From JBDSTW01 sp039914705 (GTDB lineage: Bacteria; Pseudomonadota; Gammaproteobacteria; SURF-13), in the NCBI GenBank assembly GCA_039914705.1, contig JBDSOT010000180.1, positions 1-5,648 on the forward strand: DNA of 5,648 bases. Reading direction: 5' to 3'. The first letter of the stretch is position 1. Every line of letters starts with the position of its first letter. A model generated the notes under the pieces. The model had not been told where the DNA came from. It saw only the letters and a program-made list of their open reading frames with translations, and ran no database searches. Both the position numbers and the translations under genes were made by a program. Shown in pieces: positions 1 to 5,648 of the stretch.

Positions 1-54
1 GAAACCCACTACCAAGACGAACAGCAAGATCAGCCATTTTTTTGAATCAGTCAC
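1..54 (-). CDS. PerM / AI-2E family permease, N-terminal fragment (cut by window edge)
   Basis: Only the first 18 codons are visible, read leftwards from a GTG at 54-52: MTDSKKWLILLFVLVVGF. A short polar stretch with two lysines is followed by an unbroken hydrophobic run, as expected for the first membrane helix of a PerM-type inner-membrane permease. Family members from memory start in much the same way, with a short polar lead, a Trp and then a Leu-rich helix. The GTG overlaps the TGA of the upstream lipid-enzyme gene (shared GTGA), and a strong GGAGG lies 8 nt before it, so the two genes are probably co-transcribed and translationally coupled. In gammaproteobacteria a PerM-like gene often lies divergent from purM, which supports the call. 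The family contains transport and efflux proteins of mostly unproven substrate. The identity rests on 18 residues plus context, so another membrane protein or a signal-anchored protein remains possible. Confidence 0.62.
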   Translation of the reverse strand, partial: MTDSKKWLILLFVLVVGF

Positions 55-611
55 GCCCCCATCCTCCGATTTGCGCGCAGCGCACGGCTGCCCCAAGTCC
101 ATACATAGCCTAAACCGCTTAACAGCGTGGTTATTAACACCGTGTAAGCAAATCCATAAATAATCCATTGTGGTAACGGCAGCAAACTTTTGGCAAGTAA
201 TACGGTAAATATCAGCAGAATCTGCGCCAGGGTATTGAGCTTGCTCAGCACGGTCGGTGTAAGATCAAAACGCCCGACCCGGTAATGATAAATTATCGCC
301 CCCGCCACGATAACCAGATCCCGGCCCACCACCAGCACAACCAGCCACACGGGAATCTCACCCAGCCAGCCGAGGATGAGATAAGCAGCGACCAGCAATA
401 ATTTATCCGCCAGCGGGTCCAGAATCGAACCCAGGCGGCTACTCCATTGATAATTTTTCGCCAGATAACCGTCAAGCGCATCGCTGATGCCGGCAATCGC
501 GAACAGCAACAGGGCAAAGCCATATTCGCCGTTCAATAACAACCACACCAGCGGCGGTACCAGCAGCATGCGCAGCAGGCTGATAAGATTAGGAATGTCG
601 TTAGTGCGCAT
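51..611 (-). CDS. CDP-alcohol phosphatidyltransferase, cardiolipin-synthase-like (CRLS1/PgsA superfamily)
   Basis: This is a 186-residue inner-membrane enzyme of the CDP-OH family, which joins a phosphatidyl group from CDP-diacylglycerol to an alcohol. The signature D-x2-D-G-x2-A-R-x8-G-x3-D-x3-D is complete in spacing: D44, D47, G48, A51, G61, D65 and D69. The usual Arg is Lys (K52). Hydrophobic segments near residues 15-27, 32-42, 71-82, 87-106, 128-142 and 150-170 fit the six-helix fold. Either phosphatidylglycerophosphate synthase or a eukaryotic-type cardiolipin synthase is possible. The GRD at 96-98 and SKLNT at 123-127 resemble mitochondrial CRLS1 (SRD, SKVNT, as remembered) more than PgsA (GKxKT), so I lean towards the latter and give no symbol. 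The ATG at 611 begins the conserved N-terminus (DIPNLISLLR) and no in-frame start lies just upstream. No clear Shine-Dalgarno precedes it. It is divergent from purM and overlaps the permease gene downstream. Confidence 0.9.
   Translation of the reverse strand: MRTNDIPNLISLLRMLLVPPLVWLLLNGEYGFALLLFAIAGISDALDGYLAKNYQWSSRLGSILDPLADKLLLVAAYLILGWLGEIPVWLVVLVVGRDLVIVAGAIIYHYRVGRFDLTPTVLSKLNTLAQILLIFTVLLAKSLLPLPQWIIYGFAYTVLITTLLSGLGYVWTWGSRALRANRRMGA
63..67 (-). promoter_or_regulatory. Shine-Dalgarno GGAGG deciding the GTG start of the permease gene
   Basis: The minus strand reads GGAGGATGGGGGCGTGA. A perfect GGAGG core is followed by 8 nt and then the GTG at 54-52. The site lies inside the last codons of the upstream CDP-alcohol phosphatidyltransferase gene. 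It favours GTG54 over the ATG at 37-35, which is in another frame and has only an A-run before it. Confidence 0.7.
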
Positions 612-772
612 CGTGCGAACGGTGCACCGGGCCGGGCCGTAAAATTGCTCTTATCATACTTGCACGCTATGCGAGGCCGCCAGCCAAGTCAAGGATAATG
701 CGACAGAAAATTTCCTATTTGCAGTGCGCGTGCGCGCCCGATACCATAGCGCCAACGTCAATGGAGCGACCC
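612..772. promoter_or_regulatory. Divergent promoter region between the lipid enzyme gene and purM
   Basis: This 161-nt gap must serve both directions, as both flanking genes start at its edges. No full sigma70 promoter with good boxes and 16-18 nt spacing is evident. Partial boxes on the plus strand are GATAAT at 694-699, and TTGCTC at 645-650 with TATGCG at 668-673 (17-nt spacer, weak -10). On the minus strand there are TATGAT at 653-658 and TTGACT at 687-692, but they are 28 nt apart and cannot form one promoter. An 8-bp palindrome GGTGCACC lies at 621-628. I see no PurR-like operator and no convincing riboswitch. An in-frame ATG at 698 would extend PurM into this region but is judged not to be the start. 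Confidence 0.45.
763..766 (+). promoter_or_regulatory. purM: Shine-Dalgarno GGAG deciding the GTG start of purM
   Basis: GGAG is followed by 6 nt (CGACCC) and then GTG at 773. The two in-frame ATGs upstream are less well served. ATG761 overlaps this GGAG and has no purine-rich site before it. ATG698 has AAGGA only 2 nt away, which is too close. Confidence 0.6.
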
Positions 773-1870
773 GTGATAAAAGATAAACCCTCTGTTCAAA
801 TAACGAGCGCCATCCCTGCTGAAACCCTGCAAACCGCTGCACTGAGTTATCGCGATGCGGGCGTCAACATTAACGCGGGCAACAGCCTCGTTGAAAAAAT
901 AAAACCTATCGCGGCACGCACCTCGCGCCCTGGGGTACTGGCCGGACTGGGTGGATTTGGTGCGTTATTTGAGCTTCCCGTGGGCCGCTATCGCCAGCCG
1001 GTATTAGTGTCGGGCGCCGATGGCGTGGGCACAAAATTAAAACTGGCCATCGAGACCGGCAGGCACGACACCATCGGCATTGATCTTGTCGCTATGTGCG
1101 TCAACGATATTATTGTGCAGGGTGCCGAACCCTTATTCTTTCTTGATTATTATGCCACTGCGCAGCTCGAGGTCGACACTGCCGCCGCCGTTATCCAAGG
1201 TATTGGGCGCGGCTGCGAATTAGCCGGCACCGCATTGGTCGGCGGCGAAACCGCAGAAATGCCCGGTCTGTATCAGGCTGGAGACTACGACTTGGCGGGC
1301 TTCTGCGTCGGCATCGTGGAAAAGGATCGCATTATCGACGGCAGCCGGGTCACGGACGGCGATGCCCTGATTGGTATCGCCTCGTCCGGCCCGCACTCGA
1401 ATGGCTACTCGCTGATCAGAAAAATCATCGAGGTGTCGGGCGCAAATCTGATGCAGGATTTTCACGGCCAGAGTTTGGGCGAAACGCTGCTCACGCCAAC
1501 CCGCATCTATGTGAAGGCCGTGCTCGAGATGATCGAAAAAATAAGCATACATGCCATCGCGCATATTACCGGTGGCGGGCTGCTGGAAAATATTCCGCGT
1601 GTATTACCGATAGGCGCTTGCGCGGTGCTAGATCGCACTGTCTGGCCGCGCATGCCGATTTTTGACTGGCTGCAACAGCAAGGTAATGTCTCGGACACTG
1701 AAATGTACCGTACCTTTAATTGTGGCATCGGTATGGTCATCTGCGTACCCGCCAGCGCGGCCGGCAAGGCCATAAAATTATTGGAGCAGCAGGGCGAGCA
1801 GGCCTGGCGTATCGGCCACATAACTGCACCGCACAAGGCCGATGCGGAGCGCGTTCTTATCCAAAATTGA
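773..1870 (+). CDS. purM: Phosphoribosylformylglycinamidine cyclo-ligase (AIR synthetase)
   Basis: PurM closes the imidazole ring in step 5 of de novo purine synthesis, converting FGAM and ATP to AIR, ADP and phosphate in the cytosol as a homodimer. From GTG773 it has 365 residues. Conserved blocks in order are LSYRDAGV (24-31), the glycine-rich GLGGFGAL (58-65), DGVGTKLKLA (83-92), the long core running from GIDLVAMCVND to VGGETAEMPG, SSGPHSNGYSL, HITGGGLLENIPRVLP and NCGIGMVI near the C-terminus. These cover both halves of the PurM/AIRS fold. SGTDGVGTK of many homologues reads SGADGVGTK here. About 18 residues precede the point where E. coli PurM (345 aa) begins. They are Thr/Ser/Ala-rich and probably disordered. 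GTG773 is chosen for its Shine-Dalgarno; ATG761 would add four residues. No later in-frame ATG or GTG exists before the conserved domain. It is the first gene of an operon with purN and the DUF3108 gene. Confidence 0.96.
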   Translation: MIKDKPSVQITSAIPAETLQTAALSYRDAGVNINAGNSLVEKIKPIAARTSRPGVLAGLGGFGALFELPVGRYRQPVLVSGADGVGTKLKLAIETGRHDTIGIDLVAMCVNDIIVQGAEPLFFLDYYATAQLEVDTAAAVIQGIGRGCELAGTALVGGETAEMPGLYQAGDYDLAGFCVGIVEKDRIIDGSRVTDGDALIGIASSGPHSNGYSLIRKIIEVSGANLMQDFHGQSLGETLLTPTRIYVKAVLEMIEKISIHAIAHITGGGLLENIPRVLPIGACAVLDRTVWPRMPIFDWLQQQGNVSDTEMYRTFNCGIGMVICVPASAAGKAIKLLEQQGEQAWRIGHITAPHKADAERVLIQN

Positions 1871-2544
1871 ATCACCCATCGGTAACGCCCGCACTGCCTA
1901 CGGTTATTCTCATTTCCGGGAAAGGCAGCAACCTGCGGGCAATCATTCAAGCCGTAAAAAACGAGGCATTGCCGCTGGATATTCGCGCGGTCATCAGCAA
2001 TCGCCCGCACGCTACCGGGCTGCAACATGCGCAACAAGCCGGCATTCCAACACGGATACTCGACCACGATCTGTTTCCCGACAGGCAACGATTTGACCAG
2101 GCACTGCGAGAATTAATCGACAGTTACCAGCCGCGCCTGATCGCACTCTCCGGTTTCATGCGCATATTGAGTAACGCGTTCGTGACACACTACGAGGGTA
2201 GAATGCTGAACATTCATCCCTCGTTATTGCCCGCATTTCCCGGCCTCAATACGCATCGGCGCGCACTTAATGCGGAAGTAAGGGAACACGGTGCCAGCGT
2301 CCACTTCGTTACCGGCGATGTCGACGGAGGTCCGGTTATTAGCCAGGCTCGCGTGCCGGTGCTGGCTAATGACACGGCTGAAACCCTGGGCGCGCGGGTA
2401 CTAGAACAAGAGCACATCATTTTTCCTCAGGCCCTGCGCTGGTTCGCCGAAGGGCGGCTGTCCGTGAAAAAAAATAACGATGGTAAACTGTATGCGCTTC
2501 TTGATGGAACACCCTGTTCATCTGCACTATATCCATTAATCTGA
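1867..2544 (+). CDS. purN: Phosphoribosylglycinamide formyltransferase 1 (GAR transformylase)
   Basis: PurN transfers the formyl group of 10-formyl-THF to GAR, giving FGAR (step 3 of purine synthesis). From TTG1867 it has 225 residues, against 212 in E. coli. It carries the phosphate-binding SGKGSNL loop (17-23), SGFMRIL (95-101), the catalytic segment NIHPSLLPAFPG with N115 and H117, EHGASVHFV, and D153 in DVDGGPV. These correspond to E. coli N106, H108 and D144 with a constant offset of nine. Start choice: the frame is open far into purM, but homology begins at PTVILISG (11-18). The only plausible start nearby is TTG1867, sharing TTGA with the purM stop. No good Shine-Dalgarno sits at the right distance (GGAG at 1846-1849 is 17 nt away), so translation probably depends on ribosomes finishing purM. 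Function is very secure; the exact start is less so. Confidence 0.95.
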   Translation: MNHPSVTPALPTVILISGKGSNLRAIIQAVKNEALPLDIRAVISNRPHATGLQHAQQAGIPTRILDHDLFPDRQRFDQALRELIDSYQPRLIALSGFMRILSNAFVTHYEGRMLNIHPSLLPAFPGLNTHRRALNAEVREHGASVHFVTGDVDGGPVISQARVPVLANDTAETLGARVLEQEHIIFPQALRWFAEGRLSVKKNNDGKLYALLDGTPCSSALYPLI

Positions 2545-2567
2545 TCGTATGACTAACAGGAAATAGT

Positions 2568-3299
2568 ATGAAACCTTCCCTCATTATTCTCTTATTACTT
2601 TCATTCGCAGCGACGCTCGCCTCTGCCGCGCCGCAACTATCCGGTTTCACCGCAAGCTACACGCTTAGCAAAGGCACCCTCACCGTCGGTGAATTGCAGC
2701 GCTCGCTGACACCACTGGATGATGGGAAATTCAAATTTGAATCCGCCATGCACGTCACCGGACTTGTGGCTGTATTTGTAAAAGATGAATTGTCCGAAAG
2801 CAGCGTTTGGTCCTATCACAACGAACAAATCAGGCCACATACTTATACTTATAGTAAAACTGGTGGCAAGAAAAAAGCTCAGCTCAAATTCGACTTTGAC
2901 TGGGAAAATCATCTACTAAAAAATACCGTTGCGGGAACGGAATGGGAACTCCTTCTGCCCACCGGCGCTCAGGATAAAATTAGCTATCAGCTTGCCATCA
3001 TGCGTGACTTGGCGCTCGGCAAGACCGAATTTGAATACCCCATTGCCGATAAAAAGAAATTTAAAACTTACCGTTTTAAGGTCATCGGAAAAGAAACACT
3101 GGACACCCCGCTGGGATCATTGGAAACCATCAAGGTGCAGCGCACCATGGAATCCAACGCAAAGGCCACGGTACTGTGGTGCGCGCCGAGTTTGCAGTAT
3201 CTGCCGGTGCGCATAGAACAAAATGAGAAGGACGGTGACGAGTTCAGCCTGCTGATTCAATCCGTAACGGGATTTCCGGCGGGAGCTAAATTAAACTAA
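2568..3299 (+). CDS. Secreted DUF3108 domain protein of unknown function
   Basis: This is a 243-residue protein with a classical Sec signal peptide: K2, a hydrophobic core at about residues 5-17, and an ASA-AP cleavage site after residue 20. No Cys follows the cleavage site, so it is a soluble periplasmic protein rather than a lipoprotein. The mature part begins FTASYTLSKGTLTVGE and alternates short polar and hydrophobic stretches (SESSVWSYHNEQIRPHTYTY, then FDFDWENHLL), suggesting a beta-rich fold. The later segment YRFKVIGKETLDTPLGSLET, and the downstream W-C-A-P (about 218-221) preceding LPVRIEQ, match the DUF3108 pattern as I remember it. The function is unknown and I see no catalytic motif. 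It lies 23 nt after purN with AGGA at 2558-2561 well placed before ATG2568. Co-transcription with purMN is likely, and the same neighbourhood occurs in pseudomonads. Its stop overlaps that of convergent purA. Confidence 0.87.
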   Translation: MKPSLIILLLLSFAATLASAAPQLSGFTASYTLSKGTLTVGELQRSLTPLDDGKFKFESAMHVTGLVAVFVKDELSESSVWSYHNEQIRPHTYTYSKTGGKKKAQLKFDFDWENHLLKNTVAGTEWELLLPTGAQDKISYQLAIMRDLALGKTEFEYPIADKKKFKTYRFKVIGKETLDTPLGSLETIKVQRTMESNAKATVLWCAPSLQYLPVRIEQNEKDGDEFSLLIQSVTGFPAGAKLN

Positions 3300-4588
3300 T
3301 CAAAGGGATGGCGCAGGATAATCGTCTGCGCCCTATCCGGCCCGGTAGAAACGATGTCGATAGGCGTCTCGGTAATCTCTTCGATACGCTTGAGGTACGC
3401 GCGCGCATTGGTGGGTAGCGCGTCGTAATCGGTTATCCCCAGCGTTGACTCCTGCCAGCCGGGCATGTCGATGTATATCGGCTCACAATCCGCAAAGGCC
3501 TCCGCGCCCACCGGCGGGGTGAGCCGCTCGACACCATCACAGCGGTAACCCACACACAGGCTGATCGACTCCAGACCATCCAGTACATCGAGCTTGGTGA
3601 TGCACAGACCCGATACACTGTTGATTTGATTAGAGCGGCGCAGCGCCACGGCATCGAACCATCCGCAGCGGCGCGCGCGCCCCGTCGTGGAGCCGAATTC
3701 ATCGCCGCGACGCGATAAGTGTTCGCCCATGGCATCGAATAATTCCGTCGGAAACGGGCCGGAACCCACGCGTGTGGTGTAGGCCTTGGTGATGCCCAGG
3801 ATATAATCGAAGCGCGCCGGCCCCATACCGCTGCCGGTGGCGGCGCCGCCTGCCGTGGTATTCGATGAGGTAACGTAGGGATAGGTTCCGTGATCAACAT
3901 CCAGTAATGCACCCTGCGCGCCCTCGAACAGCACGCCTTCGCCACGCTTATACGCCTGATAGAGTAGCTCCGGCACATCGGCGATTAACGGTCTCAAGAC
4001 GTCCTGGAAGCTCATCATTTGCTCCAGCACCTGTTGAAAACTGAGCGGCTCCGTCTTGTAATAATGCTGCAATACAAAATTATGGTAATCCATCACCTCG
4101 CCCAACTTGGCGGCAAAACGTTCGCGGTGAAACAGATCGCCAAGACGCAGCGCGCGGCGCGCAATTTTATCTTCGTAGGCCGGGCCGATGCCGCGGCCGG
4201 TGGTGCCGATCGCCGCCTTGCCGCGCGCGATTTCGCGCGCCTGATCGAGCGCGATGTGATAGGGCAAAATTAACGGACAGGCCTCACTGATCTTCAAGCG
4301 CTCACGCGCCGGGACGCCGGTCTTTTCCAGCATTTCGATCTCTTCGAACAAGGCCTGCGGCGAAAGCACTACGCCATTGCCGATCAGGCATGAGACATTC
4401 GCGCGCAGGATGCCGGACGGTATCAGGTGCAGGATGGTTTTCTGGCCGTCGATGACCAGCGTATGCCCGGCATTATGCCCGCCCTGAAAACGCACCACGG
4501 TGGTGGCGCGATCCGTCAGCAAATCGACGATCTTGCCCTTACCCTCATCGCCCCATTGAGTGCCGATGACAACGACGTTTTTGCCCAT
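3296..4588 (-). CDS. purA: Adenylosuccinate synthetase
   Basis: PurA joins aspartate to IMP using GTP, forming adenylosuccinate, the committed step to AMP. At 430 residues it has the normal bacterial length. Visible motifs in order are TQWGDEGKGK (10-19) with catalytic D14 and K17, GGHNAGHT (36-43) with catalytic H42, GTTGRGIGPAYEDK (IMP-binding region), EGAQGALLDVDHGTYPYVTS, the GSGMGP loop, TTGRARRCGWFD, ITKLDVLDG (the guanine-specifying region), and STGPDR near the C-terminus. D14, K17 and H42 correspond to E. coli D13, K16 and H41. The ATG at 4588 gives the family's usual MGKNVVVIGTQWGDEG start. It lies 1 nt after the hisZ stop, with only a weak GGGGA 11 nt upstream, so coupling to hisZ is likely. 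The hisZ-purA order is common in beta- and gammaproteobacteria. The TAG stop overlaps the DUF3108 stop on the other strand. Confidence 0.97.
   Translation of the reverse strand: MGKNVVVIGTQWGDEGKGKIVDLLTDRATTVVRFQGGHNAGHTLVIDGQKTILHLIPSGILRANVSCLIGNGVVLSPQALFEEIEMLEKTGVPARERLKISEACPLILPYHIALDQAREIARGKAAIGTTGRGIGPAYEDKIARRALRLGDLFHRERFAAKLGEVMDYHNFVLQHYYKTEPLSFQQVLEQMMSFQDVLRPLIADVPELLYQAYKRGEGVLFEGAQGALLDVDHGTYPYVTSSNTTAGGAATGSGMGPARFDYILGITKAYTTRVGSGPFPTELFDAMGEHLSRRGDEFGSTTGRARRCGWFDAVALRRSNQINSVSGLCITKLDVLDGLESISLCVGYRCDGVERLTPPVGAEAFADCEPIYIDMPGWQESTLGITDYDALPTNARAYLKRIEEITETPIDIVSTGPDRAQTIILRHPFD
3306..3338 (-). terminator. Hairpin in the 3' end of purA, possible intrinsic terminator
   Basis: GGCGCAG at 3310-3316 pairs perfectly with CTGCGCC at 3326-3332 around a 9-nt loop. 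The stem extends by GGAT (3306-3309) with ATCC (3335-3338) across a 2-nt bulge. On the minus strand the stem is followed by CTTTGATTAGTTTAATTTAG, which is T-rich but interrupted. On the plus strand the stem is followed by GC-rich sequence. It could therefore terminate purA transcripts while its bases still encode the last purA residues. Because the stem is coding sequence and the T tract is imperfect, this stays tentative. Confidence 0.35.
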
Positions 4589-4589
4589 G

Positions 4590-5648
4590 TTATTTATTGT
4601 CCCCGTCGATGACTATCCAGCTATTGTCACGCTTTACGATAACGCGATCACAATTCATGTCCTTGGCGCTGCCCTGTTGCCCAGGCAACAGGCGAATCAC
4701 GCGCTCACCTTCTCCGCGCAAATCATGGATAAGCGCCAGCAGTTTTGGATCATCTAACTCGGGTGCCAGAATGCCGCTGACTTGCGATGCGGCGGCCGGT
4801 GGCGCTAAGGCGATCAGGGTCTTGAGATCAGCACCGAAGCCGGTGGCCGGGCGCGCGCGGCCGAACACGCGACCGATGTCGTCATAACGTCCGCCCTGCG
4901 CAATAGCCTGGCCGTGGCCCGGCACGAAGGCGGCGAAGACCGCACCCGTGTAATAGTGATAACCGCGCAATTCCGCAAGGTCGAAATACAAGGTCATTGC
5001 CGGCAATTGGCGGCGTGCCGCATGTGCAAGTGTGCGTAAATTGGCAAGCGCATTTTGCACCTCCGCACCCGCGCCCTTCAGACTCGCCTCTGCCTCGTCT
5101 AATACTTCATCGTCACCGTTTAATTCCACCAGACTCACTAATCGCCGCCGCTGATCTTGCGTCAGGGTGAGCCGATTCAGGAAGTCTTCGATTTCGGCCT
5201 TATCCTTGCGCTGCAGGGCATCAAACAATAGGCCTTCCTGTTCGGCAGTCAGTCCGGCCTCACGCGCCAGCCCGCGGAAGATACCGACGTGACCGAGGTC
5301 GATGTGCACATCGCTGATGCCCGTGAGCATTAGCACTTCCACCATTAAGCACAGCACCTCGATTTCACTTTCTATACCGGCATGCCCGTACAATTCGGCA
5401 CCGACCTGCAAGGGATTGCGCGAGCGTGAAAAACCGTCTGGGCGCGTGTGTAAAACCGTGTCGAGATAACACAGGCGCGCTGGGACATCGCGCTTCAGAC
5501 GATGCGCATCAATACGCGCCACCTGCGGCGTCATGTCGGCGCGCACGCCCATCAAACGTCCGGTGAGTTGGTCGGTGATCTTGAAGGTTTGCAGATCTAA
5601 GTCATTGCCGGTACCGGTCAACAGAGATTCCAGATACTCGACCAACGG
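4590..5648 (-). CDS. hisZ: ATP phosphoribosyltransferase regulatory subunit HisZ (N-terminus beyond window)
   Basis: HisZ is a catalytically dead histidyl-tRNA synthetase paralogue that pairs with short-form HisG. The complex condenses ATP and PRPP in the first step of histidine synthesis, and HisZ confers histidine feedback control. The last 352 residues are visible, starting at PLVEYLESLLTGTGNDL. Full-length members have roughly 45-50 more residues upstream, so the TTG at 5645 is an internal Leu codon, not a start. Class II synthetase remnants in order are VRADMTPQVAR (in place of the RPEGT of true HisRS), the motif-2-like RSRNPLQVGAELYG, LRGYHYYTGAVF (in place of GLDYYTGTVFE), and the motif-3-like GGRYDDIGRVFG...GFGADL, where the catalytic ER is missing. 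There is no anticodon-binding domain, only a short tail. These losses distinguish it from HisS. It runs directly into purA and ends with TAA at 4592-4590. Confidence 0.93.
   Translation of the reverse strand, partial: PLVEYLESLLTGTGNDLDLQTFKITDQLTGRLMGVRADMTPQVARIDAHRLKRDVPARLCYLDTVLHTRPDGFSRSRNPLQVGAELYGHAGIESEIEVLCLMVEVLMLTGISDVHIDLGHVGIFRGLAREAGLTAEQEGLLFDALQRKDKAEIEDFLNRLTLTQDQRRRLVSLVELNGDDEVLDEAEASLKGAGAEVQNALANLRTLAHAARRQLPAMTLYFDLAELRGYHYYTGAVFAAFVPGHGQAIAQGGRYDDIGRVFGRARPATGFGADLKTLIALAPPAAASQVSGILAPELDDPKLLALIHDLRGEGERVIRLLPGQQGSAKDMNCDRVIVKRDNSWIVIDGDNK

Noticed and set aside
1..37. Minus-strand frame from ATG37 reading MADLAVRLGSGF
   Set aside because: It has no ribosome site other than an A-run and no hydrophobic character. 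The alternative frame from GTG54 has a strong GGAGG and a clear membrane helix.
645..673. TTGCTC-17-TATGCG as the purM promoter
   Set aside because: The spacing is right but the -10 is poor. It is kept only as a candidate within the divergent region rather than called as a promoter.
721..738. GTGCGC repeat pair (GTGCGCGTGCGC) upstream of purM
   Set aside because: It is a very short low-complexity repeat in a GC-rich genome, with no symmetry or further copies to support an operator.
698..772. Extension of PurM to ATG698
   Set aside because: The encoded residues are unlike any PurM N-terminus I know. The Shine-Dalgarno at that ATG is only 2 nt away, and GTG773 has better spacing.
1720..1866. 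Extension of purN into purM (start at ATG1720)
   Set aside because: It would overlap conserved purM codons by 150 nt, and the added residues show no PurN similarity.
3433..3978. A 181-codon minus-strand frame inside purA, and similar long alternate frames elsewhere (e.g. 1220-1564, 1507-2088, 2637-2912)
   Set aside because: They are Arg/Ala/Ser/Cys-rich translations lying wholly within well-identified genes, with no recognisable motifs. They are GC-driven shadow frames.
5643..5645. TTG5645 as the start of hisZ
   Set aside because: The preceding codon is Pro and the sequence PLVEYLESLL is internal in HisZ. The gene clearly continues past the window edge.

Overview
This is a gene-dense piece of housekeeping chromosome. 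The protein sequences, the gene order and the moderately GC-rich, non-extreme codon use all suggest a gammaproteobacterium. The PurM, PurN, PurA and HisZ sequences are close to textbook proteobacterial forms. The purM-purN-DUF3108 block, divergent from a PerM (AI-2E family) permease, and the hisZ-purA pair are both arrangements I know from Pseudomonas-like and purple-sulfur-bacteria-like lineages. The presence of HisZ implies a short-form HisG elsewhere in the genome, so this is not an enteric such as E. coli. I cannot name the species.

Layout. Positions 1-54 (minus) hold the first 18 codons of a PerM/AI-2E-type membrane permease, cut by the window edge. Its GTG start overlaps the stop of the next gene. 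Positions 51-611 (minus) encode a CDP-alcohol phosphatidyltransferase with features closer to mitochondrial-type cardiolipin synthase than to PgsA. Positions 612-772 are the divergent promoter region. Positions 773-3299 (plus) are a tight three-gene operon: purM, purN (4-nt TTGA overlap) and a secreted DUF3108 protein (22-nt to 23-nt gap). Positions 3296-5648 (minus) are purA and the 3' part of hisZ, one base apart. The two blocks collide tail to tail, with DUF3108 and purA overlapping by 4 nt at their stop codons.

How the genes work together. PurN and PurM carry out steps 3 and 5 of de novo IMP synthesis. PurA takes the first committed step from IMP to AMP. HisZ is the regulatory subunit of ATP phosphoribosyltransferase, the ATP-consuming entry to histidine synthesis, a pathway that returns AICAR to the purine route. 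The window is therefore largely a purine/histidine neighbourhood next to an envelope-lipid and membrane-protein pair.

I found no mobile element, RNA gene, CRISPR array or prophage, and no stretch over 300 nt without a gene. I see no clear sign of a novel system. The points worth a second look are the lipid enzyme's subfamily, the unusual GTG/TTG starts, the overlapping convergent stops with a hairpin inside the purA 3' end, and the unknown periplasmic DUF3108 protein locked into a purine operon.
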